From Ulva prolifera (Eukaryota; Chlorophyta; Ulvophyceae; Ulvales; Ulvaceae), in NCBI GenBank assembly GCA_023078555.1, contig CM041204.1:5176430-5240429 (forward strand): 64,000 nucleotides of DNA, written 5' to 3'. Shown in pieces: positions 10,965 to 20,464 of the stretch. Within the stretch, counting starts at the first letter, position 1; each line of letters starts with the position of its first letter. The notes under the pieces are model-generated. The model was given only the letters and a program-made list of their open reading frames with translations. It was not told where the DNA came from and did no database searches. Both the position numbers and the translations under genes were made by a program.

Positions 10965-11339
10965 TGTCATAAATCAGTGTCTAGGTACACCTGCAATGCA
11001 TGACGCGCAAGTCTGCGCATGGGTATGGTGGCCAAGGGCCCAACCCGTGTTATGTTAGGATAGTATGCATGAGCATACTTGGGGCGCTCCGTGAGCGGCT
11101 CGCCCCGGGCCATTGTCATTGGGCCACGGTAGACATGCACGAATGGTCGCATATAGTCGTATGCGTCCAAGTCTGAAGTAACCTTTCTCTTACATCTTCC
11201 ATAGGTTCCTGCACTGTCTTGCATCCAGTGCAGTATTCTCCCTGATCTGTGTAGTGACCTTTCGTACGACCTGGCGGCTCTCCAGGTATAGGCACTACTA
11301 ACCTCCTAATGCACACATAATAGGTTCTCGTTTATAACA
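10965..11339 (+). repeat. 3' LTR of Copia-B
   Basis: 375 bp, TG...CA, no difference seen from the 5' LTR. Followed by GGCCA (11340-11344), the second copy of the target duplication. Confidence 0.95.
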
Positions 11340-12479
11340 GGCCATAGGCAAGAATCTTGTTGACCTGCATGATTCGGAGTACATCGACGATAGCCTGGCC
11401 GCAGAGTTTGAGCATGTAGTTCCGGAGCTGGGGGATGACCTCGGTTCAGGGGAGCTACAACGGAAGACTAGACAGACAACTCCAGAGGTAGTGGAGAACG
11501 TCCATGCGGTAGTGCGTAGTCAGGAGCTACGCCAAGGTGCTGCTGATTTGCACCTCCAGCCAGGTGAGAACATCGAGCGCGTCAACAATCACTCCAACGT
11601 CGACCGCTTTCAGGAGCTTGAGCACTCCAACATCGACATGTCGCCATCGGCCGCACACAACAGCCAGAGGGCGAAGAGCTTCACATCTCCGGGGAGATCT
11701 CTCGCCGGCGACTCTGGCAGAGTAGATGATGTGAGTGTCCGCGACATGGAGATACAACATCAACCCAGCTCTGCCGCGGCGGGATCAGCTGGCCCGCCGC
11801 GAGGGGCCATGGGAGATATTGGGGGACCCGTCCCCAGGGCTTCAGGCGAACGGGCTACGGCTCGCAGCTTGGAGCATGGGATGGACTACATGCGCGAGCA
11901 TCTGGGTGGATTTATCTCCAGGGGAGAGGTAAGTCCGGCCCAAACTCACCTGTCGTTGGGGAGTCTATGCATCCTGCTAAAGAAGTTAGTTTTGATTTGC
12001 ATGACACTGCTGCTGATGCCTAAGGGCAGGAAGCGCAGTCGGCCCCAGTTAGACACAAATGGAACCCGCTTGTACGCAAGCGCTTGATTCCACATGCAGA
12101 TGTTGCTGTCGTAGAAGCTAGTGTTGATATAGAGCATAGCACAGTGAGTGAGCAGACGGTAGCACCAAAGGTTGCCGACAGATCAGGCATGTTGGCTACG
12201 GCTGACAGTGCAGTGACTGATGCAGAGGTGACCAAGCATGGGGAGCTTGATGGCGGTAAGTCAGCCCAGCGACGTTAATCCCGTCGGGTTGCAGCCATTA
12301 AGAAGAGGAAGCCTTTTGATCCTGATAGCCCGCCTTGGAAACATGCCTTAGCTGGAGAAGATGCCGAGAAGTGGCATGGTGCTATGAAGGAGGAGGTGAC
12401 TTCGTTGAGCGAGGACGGAACTTATGAGCTCGTTGAGCTGCCAGTAGGGGCCAAGGCCATTTCTGGTAAGTGGGTCTAT
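11340..12479 (+). pseudogene. Copia-A relic, piece 2: integrase-RT linker and start of RT
   Basis: Continues the frame broken at 6070. The acidic linker aligns with the C-terminus of the Copia-B ORF, including the STPEVVE/TTPEVVE and Ala-rich AAAG..PPRG stretches. It then enters the reverse transcriptase start (WHGAMKEEVTSL...LPVGAKAISGKWVY). A stop at 12276-12278 and at least one frameshift (near 12000-12080) show decay. The frame is cut after KWVY by Copia-C; the TCTAT at 12475-12479 is its target duplication. Confidence 0.88.
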
Positions 12480-12829
12480 TGTCAGAAAAGCTATCATTTG
12501 TGCAGGGCGGACGCGCAGTCCTCATTCAGGTCAGGTCAGGACAGCCAGCATCTCATACCTTCTGCGCACAGAGGTAGAACCGAGAGATGCTGAAGAGGGG
12601 AGTGCTAGTACCGGGAAACAGTAAGAAGAATGGTTACAGATCTCAGTGTGCACATGCTTATATGCACACTGAACACTCAAAGGTTACGGCGGGAAACGCT
12701 CGCACGATCTCTCTCACTACATCGAGACGATCCTAGTTGGCGGCTTACCCCTACACTGGATCCGCGGATCGTTCGTGCATGGGTGCACCTGTCACCACGC
12801 TGCTGCCCGCAGGCTCATGCATTGTGACA
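12480..12829 (-). repeat. 3' LTR of Copia-C
   Basis: 350 bp, TGTCAGAAAAGC...ATTGTGACA on the plus strand. About four differences from 18704-19053. Flanked on the outside by TCTAT. Confidence 0.93.
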
Positions 12830-12846
12830 CTCCCCCATAAACCCTG

Positions 12847-15800
12847 CTACGTCTCCACTAGCTGGAGTTTATTACGAACTTCTAGCAAAGCAGGTCCGGG
12901 CAGCACTTTAGTAAACACATCCGCTAACTGATCAACAGTGCCTACCCATGCTACCTTAAGTTCATCCATCTGGACATATTCCCGCACTCGCAAGTGCCGC
13001 ACACGAATGTGCTTGGATCTGTCAGTGGACACAGCATTAACAGCCAATATGTTGGCACTCTTATTGTCACCCCATAGAGTCGGCTTATGTGGGACGAGTT
13101 TCAAATCGAGAAGCAACTGCTTCACCCACATTAACTCGTTGGCTGTTGCACTCATCGCGATGAGTTCAGCCTCTGTTGTATCCCCAGCCACTATACTCTG
13201 CTTCTTCGAACGCCAGAGAACACAGTTCCCATGCACCCGAATAACCATACCAGACACGCTGTTCAGATCAGCAGAGTTCGCAAAGTCTGCATCTGAAAAA
13301 GCCTCTAATAAACACCCGTGTCCCTCAGAGCCTACAAATTTTATTCCTAACTTCTTTGTGGACTGCAGGTATCTCAGGACATGTTGCACGGCAGACCAAT
13401 GTTCCTTCAGACTACTAGACATGTGCCGGGCCAGGGCATGTGCCACATAGCTCAGGTCAGGTCGTGTCACTCCTGCAATATACTGGATGCTCCCTACAGC
13501 ACTCATGAACCTGGAATGCTCAGCAGCACTGGCTTTCTCCAGGTCAGGATGCTCTTTCACACTCCTTAGTTGTTGCCGCGGCACTAACGGAGTGGGAGAT
13601 TTGCGACAGTCAGACATACTGTACTTTTCAAGCAAGTTCTGGATTTTGTTTCGCTGTGTCATGACGATTGTTTTGGCCTTGCGATCACGCATGATCTCTG
13701 TGCCAAGTGCCCATGCAAGTTCACCTAGATCTCTGCCTTCGAATTTCGTGAGAATGATATTGACAAGTTCTTGCAGCCCCGCAGAGCTGCTGAAAATGAA
13801 CAAGTCATCAACCCATAAAAAAATGAAGCAACGACCAGTTGTTCTGACATACAGTCCGGGATCACTCTGTGCGCACACAAATCCCATCTCAGCTAAGACC
13901 TTTATTAAAGCTTTATGCCACTCGCGAGCAGCTTGCTTCAGGCCATACAAGGTTTTATGCAATCGCCATACATGTGCGGTCCCGTCAGTGAAGAACGGGG
14001 GCTGTTCAACGAACACTTCCTCCTCCAGCTCACCATTCAGAAAAGCGCACTGAATGTCTATGTGCCTAATCTCTAAATCTTCCTGAGCAGCAATTGACAG
14101 CAAGACACGCAGTGTCGCATAACTACCGACAGGAGACCAGGTCTCGAAAAAGTCTATACCTTCTACCTGAGGAAAACCACGAGCTACATATCGTGCCTTA
14201 TACCGCTGAATCTCACCAGCAGGCCCACGCTTGATCTTGAGCACCCATTTGCCCGAGATAGCCCGTTTGCCCGCAGGCAGATAGCACAACCCAAAGGTTC
14301 CGTGCTCACCCAGTGCATCTACCTCCTCCTGCATGGCACGCAGCCATGCATCCCTGTCAGCACTCGCGAGTGCTTCCTTCAAAGAAGGCATATCAGGGTC
14401 GGAGGGCTTCTGCTTCCTGGCGGCAGCTGCTCTGCGCGACCCACGACGCTGAGCATTCTGCTGCTCGCCAAACTCCACATGCTGAGGCTTCAGGCCTGCA
14501 CAGGACACTCCACAGTCAGCCGCGGCTGATGTGTCCTGGTCGCAGGCTGAAACATCAATAGCAGCTACAACTGTCTCACTACTAGCAATGTCAGAGCCCG
14601 CAGGCTCATGCATATGCACAGCTGCTACATCCGCAGCCAATGGAACAAGGCGTCTGCGTACAAGAGGATTGATTTTTATGCGAGGCAAGGCGGCTGGAAT
14701 GGCCCTCACCTCGTCAGGCAAATCAACCCCGACTGCGGCTGAGGGGTCCGGATCCTCTCCCCCTAATTCGGACCCGGTCTCCACCTCATCTGGCTCATCC
14801 TCCCAGAAGGGCCTCGGCGCCTCAGCTCCTCGCAAGGGCTGAGCAACTGCCCCCGCGCCAGATGCTGAGGCCGCTGCCGAATTACTCCCGGAACGGACCC
14901 GCTGAGCCTCCAGATTCTGATGAGCCGCAGCTCTTTCATCATCTGAGACGGTGTAGTCCATGCGCTGTTCGTCATCGTCATCATAGATGCCGGGACCGTC
15001 GTCATCCTCATCCATGTCGTCGTCAGACGCACTGACAGACATTTGAATAGGGAACGCAACTTCTACACCCGGGTCGTGCAACACAGCGTTGCGCGTCACA
15101 ACATACTGCGCAGTACGGGAGGGCGTGGCGACAGAGTGATGCACTTCGCCGCGCACACGATGGGGGACAGGGACGTCAGGGTGAGCAGCAGCTCTGGACA
15201 TTGCACGCGTGCGATGCAAAGCTGCTCTGGCTATTTCCGGTGTTGCCCTAGCAGGGTCACGTCGGATAATCTCCGCAGAGGAGCCAGCTCCAAATCGTGG
15301 AGAGTACACAGCACGACTGGGCTCAGCGTTGTCCTGCCGGAAAGTCATTTCCATGACAGGAACCCTACCATGACCAGGGGGGGTGTGAAGCTGGTCACGC
15401 AGACGGCGCAACACTCCCCCATCATACGTATGCTCTGCCGCGAAAGGAGGGACATCGGCATCAGTCACACGCTCACCCTCATCGTCCCCCTCGAAAGCAA
15501 CCGTGTAGGAGTTCGCAAACTCCTCAGGTTCCCTCTTGTCCACAACGGCGGACGCATCGTACTTGCGTACGTGCCGGATCATCTGATCCGCAGTGCACAT
15601 GACCTGACGCACAACAAAAACCCTACCACCAGGAACATCCTGGGCGTACACACGCTGCATGCTGGGGCCTAGACCAGCCCCGACCCAGTATGCAGGCACA
15701 CCCCGGGGGGACAACTTCCGCAGCTTGTCATCCCTAGGGTATGCATACACCTCAACCCCCCATGGACGCTGCTGCCGCAGCAGATCTTGGAACACCTCAA

Positions 15801-17787
15801 CGGACGTGTCTCTGAAAAAGGCCATGTAAGGAATGATATCCTTATCACAAGACCGCACTAAAAACTCATCTAATTCTATCGTCGCAAGCAGTTTGTACTT
15901 GCGTTTCTCCTCGTCCCTCAACTTATCGCGCTCGGCCTTTTTCATGCGCTTTCCCTTCCCCAGGCTTTTCTCAGCTTCGTCAACGTCCGCAGACGCATTG
16001 ACAGCATGCTGAGCTTTCAGGCCCTTGAGGATGCTCGCCAGTTTGTCATGGTACAATGCCGACGACGGCGTGAGATTGTGACCATGGACAACACTGGCGA
16101 GGCATTCTATCCACAGGAACAGAGGCAGGCCGCTCGCGAGCAGCACAGCACGGAGTGACTCAAAGGCCACTCCGATCCTCCTCTCGATCATGCCATTACA
16201 GCGATGAGCGGCTGTGGGGGTCAAGCGGTGAGTGATGCCACGACGCTGGAGGTAGAGTTTTAAGGCCGCGACCATGAACTCTCCCCCTTTGTCGGTGTGT
16301 AGGATGCGCACACCCGGTTCACCTGGCTTCACCACATTCACCCGAATGCGTTCAATAATGTAAGAGATCATGGCCGCAGCCTCACTCTTTTTGCGCAGAC
16401 CGACCACGAAAGTATAACGGGCAAAGGCACACATCACAAACAAAACATATTTTACACCACCAATTCCTACTGGAGAGACAGGACCAGCTAAATCGGCATG
16501 CAGTTGCTCACCAGGCCACTTGGCCTGACCCATGAGCTCACGATCATTGGCAGAGAAGTTACCCGCAGGCACCTTGCCAATTCTGCAGCCGTGACACCGA
16601 TTCCCCAATGGCTCGGAATCGACATCCAAATTCAAATGACCATAAAATTCACTGTTGGATTGCATGCGTTTCAGAACCCAATTAGACTGATGAAAAGACA
16701 GGTGTGCTAGAAAAGCAGGTTCCAGCAAGTATGCATCATGTGGGACCTCAGCCCCCCCAGCATTGGGTCGCTGCAGGTCAATGGCCGCAACCGCCACATG
16801 ATGCCACTGCTGTTGATCCTCAATAACTGAGGTCGGACTGCTCTGGTTAGACCAGACTACCCCCCTATTGACAGGCGCACCGACGAGAATGGATTTTGTA
16901 TCTACTGCCATTTTAAAAGCAAAGACAGGATGACCGTCTACATCTAGTTCCTGATATTTGACGCTATCTTCTACGTCGGTAGCCATATCACCCAGACCAG
17001 GGACATACAACACATTCCTACGCGTGTCTAGGAACATCTGCTCGTGTCTAAGACCCATCGTGCTGAGCAGGTTGTACGGACATCCAGGAGCATAGTAAAC
17101 ACCAGGGATTTCCACATCCAGTGGATGCTTGTTCCCATGCTTGTCCACATAAGCACCCAGGTTCACCTGAATGGTTCCCCTGCCCATCATAGAAAGCTGC
17201 CCTGGTCCCGCGAGATTGGCAACTTTCTGACACGGACCGTACTCAGTGAACATCTCACGATTTCCTACTATATGCATGTCCGACCCACTATCAACAATGA
17301 TGTTCCACGGCAGAGACGCGTCCGGCTGTGGGTACTTGGCAGGCATTTCTATAGTGCAAACATCTTTGGCCGCAGCCTGTTTGCATTGGGGGCAGTTCGC
17401 ACGCAAATGTCCCTTCTTCTTGCAGAAGAAACAGGTCCTGGTCTCCTCGCGAGGAGCCTGGCCAGCCGCGAGAGCGGCGACCACAGGACCATCACCACGG
17501 TGCTGCTTGCGCCAGCCATGGCCTGGTTTGCCCGCGGGCGCCCCAGACCTAGCCTGCAGCTGTCGCTGTGATTTGAGCAAGTCAGCATGCTCAGTTAAAC
17601 GCGATATAATCACATGAGGGGAGGAGTGTTGAACTTCGCCGCGCACAGCGTTGAACTCCTCCCCCACCTCTAACAGTTTCAGACGAAGCCATCGCTGGCC
17701 CACATCGGCACCTAGTGCCTCCAGTTGAGTGTAAACACTCATCACCTCACCACAATATGTCGCGACATCTTTATTGTGTTGTGACAA
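12847..17787 (-). CDS. Copia-C polyprotein: Gag C-terminus, protease, integrase, RT, RNase H (1,646 codons)
   Basis: A long uninterrupted frame. Zinc knuckle CFFCKKKGHLRANC is at about residues 119-132; protease IIVDSGSD is near 166. GAG-pre-integrase ends in CHGCRIGK. The integrase core follows with LHADLAGP, HTDKGGEF and MIERRIG as the D-D-E set. Reverse transcriptase starts at WLRAMQEEVDAL, includes YGLKQAAREW and has the catalytic block LWVDDLF (most copia elements have YVDD). RNase H carries AFSDADFA and WGDNKSA, and the product ends at FTKVLPGPALLEVRNKL. All catalytic residues I can check are present. The N-terminal part of Gag is in another frame (17771-18397), so full-length product would need a frameshift or a repaired copy. 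Confidence 0.93.
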   Translation of the reverse strand: MSQHNKDVATYCGEVMSVYTQLEALGADVGQRWLRLKLLEVGEEFNAVRGEVQHSSPHVIISRLTEHADLLKSQRQLQARSGAPAGKPGHGWRKQHRGDGPVVAALAAGQAPREETRTCFFCKKKGHLRANCPQCKQAAAKDVCTIEMPAKYPQPDASLPWNIIVDSGSDMHIVGNREMFTEYGPCQKVANLAGPGQLSMMGRGTIQVNLGAYVDKHGNKHPLDVEIPGVYYAPGCPYNLLSTMGLRHEQMFLDTRRNVLYVPGLGDMATDVEDSVKYQELDVDGHPVFAFKMAVDTKSILVGAPVNRGVVWSNQSSPTSVIEDQQQWHHVAVAAIDLQRPNAGGAEVPHDAYLLEPAFLAHLSFHQSNWVLKRMQSNSEFYGHLNLDVDSEPLGNRCHGCRIGKVPAGNFSANDRELMGQAKWPGEQLHADLAGPVSPVGIGGVKYVLFVMCAFARYTFVVGLRKKSEAAAMISYIIERIRVNVVKPGEPGVRILHTDKGGEFMVAALKLYLQRRGITHRLTPTAAHRCNGMIERRIGVAFESLRAVLLASGLPLFLWIECLASVVHGHNLTPSSALYHDKLASILKGLKAQHAVNASADVDEAEKSLGKGKRMKKAERDKLRDEEKRKYKLLATIELDEFLVRSCDKDIIPYMAFFRDTSVEVFQDLLRQQRPWGVEVYAYPRDDKLRKLSPRGVPAYWVGAGLGPSMQRVYAQDVPGGRVFVVRQVMCTADQMIRHVRKYDASAVVDKREPEEFANSYTVAFEGDDEGERVTDADVPPFAAEHTYDGGVLRRLRDQLHTPPGHGRVPVMEMTFRQDNAEPSRAVYSPRFGAGSSAEIIRRDPARATPEIARAALHRTRAMSRAAAHPDVPVPHRVRGEVHHSVATPSRTAQYVVTRNAVLHDPGVEVAFPIQMSVSASDDDMDEDDDGPGIYDDDDEQRMDYTVSDDERAAAHQNLEAQRVRSGSNSAAASASGAGAVAQPLRGAEAPRPFWEDEPDEVETGSELGGEDPDPSAAVGVDLPDEVRAIPAALPRIKINPLVRRRLVPLAADVAAVHMHEPAGSDIASSETVVAAIDVSACDQDTSAAADCGVSCAGLKPQHVEFGEQQNAQRRGSRRAAAARKQKPSDPDMPSLKEALASADRDAWLRAMQEEVDALGEHGTFGLCYLPAGKRAISGKWVLKIKRGPAGEIQRYKARYVARGFPQVEGIDFFETWSPVGSYATLRVLLSIAAQEDLEIRHIDIQCAFLNGELEEEVFVEQPPFFTDGTAHVWRLHKTLYGLKQAAREWHKALIKVLAEMGFVCAQSDPGLYVRTTGRCFIFLWVDDLFIFSSSAGLQELVNIILTKFEGRDLGELAWALGTEIMRDRKAKTIVMTQRNKIQNLLEKYSMSDCRKSPTPLVPRQQLRSVKEHPDLEKASAAEHSRFMSAVGSIQYIAGVTRPDLSYVAHALARHMSSSLKEHWSAVQHVLRYLQSTKKLGIKFVGSEGHGCLLEAFSDADFANSADLNSVSGMVIRVHGNCVLWRSKKQSIVAGDTTEAELIAMSATANELMWVKQLLLDLKLVPHKPTLWGDNKSANILAVNAVSTDRSKHIRVRHLRVREYVQMDELKVAWVGTVDQLADVFTKVLPGPALLEVRNKLQLVET

Positions 17788-18397
17788 AGAATTGAACCGG
17801 CTCCAGTCTGTGGATCTCGGCTTCAGTGCTAGGCCTATACTTGGCGGTCAAGTAAGACCATGCTTCACACAAGTGTGACATGCGATAGACAGTCGTCCTA
17901 TCCGCGTCAGGCAAAGACATTAGGACCTGTGTCCTCGCCCTAGCATGAACACGCTGTTCGTCCGCAGACGGTGCGTGCTGCAACAAATGGTCTAACTCGA
18001 ATTGACCCAACCACAAAAAGACTTTCTGTTCGTACGCAACGAAACTTTCAGTCTTGTAATTCCACTCAGGCAATTTCCCTTTAGTCAAATCAGGTTCGCT
18101 ACGTCCCCGAGATGCACGCAGCGCCTCGGTTAACGTTTCGAGTGATATGAGTGACTCAGTGTGACCAGGATCGTTCACAGCATGAGAGGAAAAAGGCACC
18201 TGCTGGCTGCTCTGCCCAGTGTGGGAAGAGGGTCGTGGCCGGACAATTCGTCCGCCCCGGAGCAACATACCCGCAGGCTGTTCTCCGTCAGGGAGCTGCT
18301 GGTCAGCGTCCCTGTCGACGAGAGGCTGCTGGTCAGCATCGTCACGCCTCTCCTCGCGAGGAGAGTTGGCGTTAGAGTTGACGTTTGAGAGAGACAT
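17771..18397 (-). CDS. Copia-C Gag N-terminal part (208 aa), frame-separated
   Basis: ATG at 18397. A Gln/Asp/Arg-rich head is followed by a copia Gag domain (LPEWNYKTESFVAYEQKV onwards). At about 17800 the frame departs from the homologous path: Copia-B has a Leu-Trp-x-Arg-Phe step where this ORF reads HRLEPVQFF and stops, while the family frame continues in the neighbouring ORF. The arrangement fits a 2-base loss or 1-base gain. It could also be a programmed shift, but I see no clear slippery heptamer and Copia-B has no shift here, so mutation is more likely. Confidence 0.85.
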   Translation of the reverse strand: MSLSNVNSNANSPREERRDDADQQPLVDRDADQQLPDGEQPAGMLLRGGRIVRPRPSSHTGQSSQQVPFSSHAVNDPGHTESLISLETLTEALRASRGRSEPDLTKGKLPEWNYKTESFVAYEQKVFLWLGQFELDHLLQHAPSADEQRVHARARTQVLMSLPDADRTTVYRMSHLCEAWSYLTAKYRPSTEAEIHRLEPVQFFVTTQ

Positions 18398-18687
18398 CCT
18401 GCATTAGGACAGACGGTTGTTTGTCGCGCGCAGCAACTAACCGGTGGGTTTGCTCGCAAGCAGACAGGTTGAGAAAATAAGCGAACGCGTTCGCTTTTCT
18501 CAGCGCTGATCATTAAAACAAGCTTCTCGAATTGTGTCTAACAACAATATACTACGAGAAAGCTAAATGATGCCTGCGCTTTTGACCGCAGTCTGAGCGC
18601 CGGCAGAACAGTGGAATGCCCGCCGTGTCTGCGCACAGACATTGGCCGACGGCTTCCTGAACAAGACCATAAACAGACATAAACGCT

Positions 18688-18703
18688 AACATCACCGATA
18701 CCA
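18688..18703 (-). promoter_or_regulatory. Primer-binding site of Copia-C
   Basis: On the minus strand TGGTATCGGTGATGTT follows the LTR directly. Initiator tRNA-Met type, as in Copia-B. Confidence 0.85.
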
Positions 18704-19053
18704 TGTCAGAAAAGCTATCATTTGTGCAGGGCGGACGCGCAGACCTCATTCAGGTCAGGTCAGGACAGCCAGCATCTCATACCTTCTGCGCACAGAGGTA
18801 GAACCGAGAGATGCTGAAGAGGGGAGTGCTAGTACCGGGAAACAGTAAGAAGAATGGTTACAGATCTCAGTGTGCACATGCTTATATGCACACTGAGCAC
18901 TCAAAGGTTACGGCGGGAAACCCTCGCACGATCTCTCTCACTACATCGAGACGATCCTAGTTGGCGGCTTACCCCTACACTGGATCCGCGGATCGTTCGT
19001 GCATGAGTGCACCTGTCACCACGCTGCTGCCCGCAGGCTCATGCATTGTGACA
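18704..19053 (-). repeat. 5' LTR of Copia-C
   Basis: 350 bp, TG...CA. Followed by TCTAT, after which the interrupted Copia-A frame resumes. Confidence 0.93.
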
Positions 19054-20464
19054 TCTATAAGATAAAGAGGGGACCCACAGGGGAGATCCAGCGTTACAAG
19101 GCGCGGTATGTAGCCAGGGGTTTTACCCAAGAAGAGGGAATTGATTTCTTTGAAACGTGGGCTCCAGTAGGGAGCTATGCTACTTTGCGTGCATTGCTTT
19201 CGGTCGCTGCAGTAGAGGACTTAGAAATGAAGCATGTCAATATCCAGTGTGCCTTTCTGAATGGGGTAATGAATGAGACTGTCTACGTTGAACAGCCTCC
19301 TATCCTTAATGATGGTACAAATCGTGTGTGGAAATTGCTTAAGACTTTGTATGGATTGAAGCAGGCTGCACGTGAATGGCACAAGGCCCTTGCACGTTTG
19401 CTAGGTGAAATGGGTTTTGTGAGATCACATTCTGACCCAGCACTGTATGTTAGAAAAACCGGTAGGTGTTTCATATTTCTGTGGGTCGATGATCTTTTTA
19501 TCTTTGGACGGTCTACGGGCCTGAAGGAGTTGATCGATCAGATTCTTAAAGCATTTGAAGGTAGATACCTTGGTGACTTGTCGTGGGCACTAGGTGCCTC
19601 AATCACCAGGGATAGGAAGCAGAAGATCATCTCTCTATCTCAGCAGCAGAAAGTAGTGATCCTGCTTGAGAAATTCAGCATGGCAGATTGCCGACCTAGT
19701 CCGACTCCGCTGGTGCCAAGGCAACAGTTGAGGAGTGCTAAGGATCATCCGGAACTTGAGGTAGCAGACCAGGCTGAGCACGCTAGATTCATGAGTGCTG
19801 TAGGAGGCATCCAATATATTGCTGTAGTTACGCGGCCTGATATTTCTTATGCCTGCAATGTTTTGGCCAAACATATGGGGTGTAGTTTAAAGGAGCATTG
19901 GCCAGCGGTGCAACATATACTGAGATACCTGCAGTCCACGAAGGAACTAGGTCTAGTGTTTGAGGGCTCATCAAAGAGCTGTTTGCTGGAAGGCTATTCG
20001 GATGCTGATTTCGCGAATGACAAAGGCCTGAAAAGTGTGAGTGGCCTAGCCCTAAGGGTCTATGGCAACACAGTATTTTGAAGGTCGAAGCGACAGCCTA
20101 TCACTGCTGGTGATACAACTGAGGCTGAGCTGATCGCTATGAGTAGTGCAGCAAACGAGTTGATGTGGGCTAAACAGTTATTGTTAGACCTGCATCTTCG
20201 TCCAGAAAAACCTGTGCTTTGGGGAGACAATAAAAGTGCGAATATCCTAGCCAACAACCCAATCTCTAGTGATAGGTCTAAACACATTCGAGTGCGGCAC
20301 CTAAGGGTCCGTGAATTTGTAGAGGCAGACGAGATTCAAGTGCAATGGGTAGGGACCAAAGACCAGCTTGCTGATGTCTTCACGAAGGTGTTACCAGGTC
20401 CTGCATTGAAGGATGTTCGGAAGAGACTTCATCTGATGCCAGTCCAGATTAGTCTCTAGGGGAG
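19054..20464 (+). pseudogene. Copia-A relic, piece 3: RT and RNase H (copy 1)
   Basis: Resumes after TCTAT with YKIKRGPTGEIQRYKAR, continuing the RT frame cut at 12479. RT motifs run through ETWAPVGSYATLR, YGLKQAAREW and FLWVDDLFIFG. RNase H has YSDADFAN and WGDNKSANIL. One nonsense codon (TGA at 20079-20081, where relatives have Trp) interrupts RNase H; the frame then continues to a stop at 20457-20459. TAGGGGAG before 20465 is the polypurine tract. Confidence 0.92.

Larger units (their letters stand above)
6071..11339 (+). mobile_element. Copia-B: complete-ended Ty1/copia element lacking reverse transcriptase
   Basis: A 5,269-bp insertion bounded by two 375-bp LTRs that read as identical throughout and flanked by GGCCA on both sides (6066-6070 and 11340-11344). 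Order: 5' LTR, primer-binding site, one 1,356-codon ORF (Gag, zinc knuckle, protease, GAG-pre-integrase, integrase, linker), a short RNase H remnant, polypurine tract, 3' LTR. Compared with Copia-A, roughly 1.6-1.7 kb covering the whole reverse transcriptase and most of RNase H is absent. Identical LTRs imply a recent insertion. The element is therefore probably mobilised in trans, unless the deletion happened after insertion. It sits in the sense orientation inside the integrase-linker region of its older relative Copia-A. Confidence 0.95.
12480..19053 (-). mobile_element. Copia-C: near-intact Ty1/copia element on the minus strand
   Basis: 6,574 bp with 350-bp LTRs at both ends and TCTAT target duplications at 12475-12479 and 19054-19058. 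On the minus strand the order is LTR (18704-19053), primer-binding site, Gag start (18397), polyprotein through RNase H (to 12847), polypurine tract (reverse complement of CTCCCCCAT at 12830-12838), LTR (12480-12829). About four base differences separate the two LTRs (for example at 12520, 12700 and 12782), so it is older than Copia-B but still young. It belongs to a different family from Copia-A/B; Copia-D and the solo LTR at 34773 are relatives. A single frameshift splits Gag. Confidence 0.95.

Noticed and set aside
13043-15672. Plus-strand ORFs of 60-209 codons inside Copia-C
   Set aside because: They are antisense shadows of the minus-strand polyprotein.
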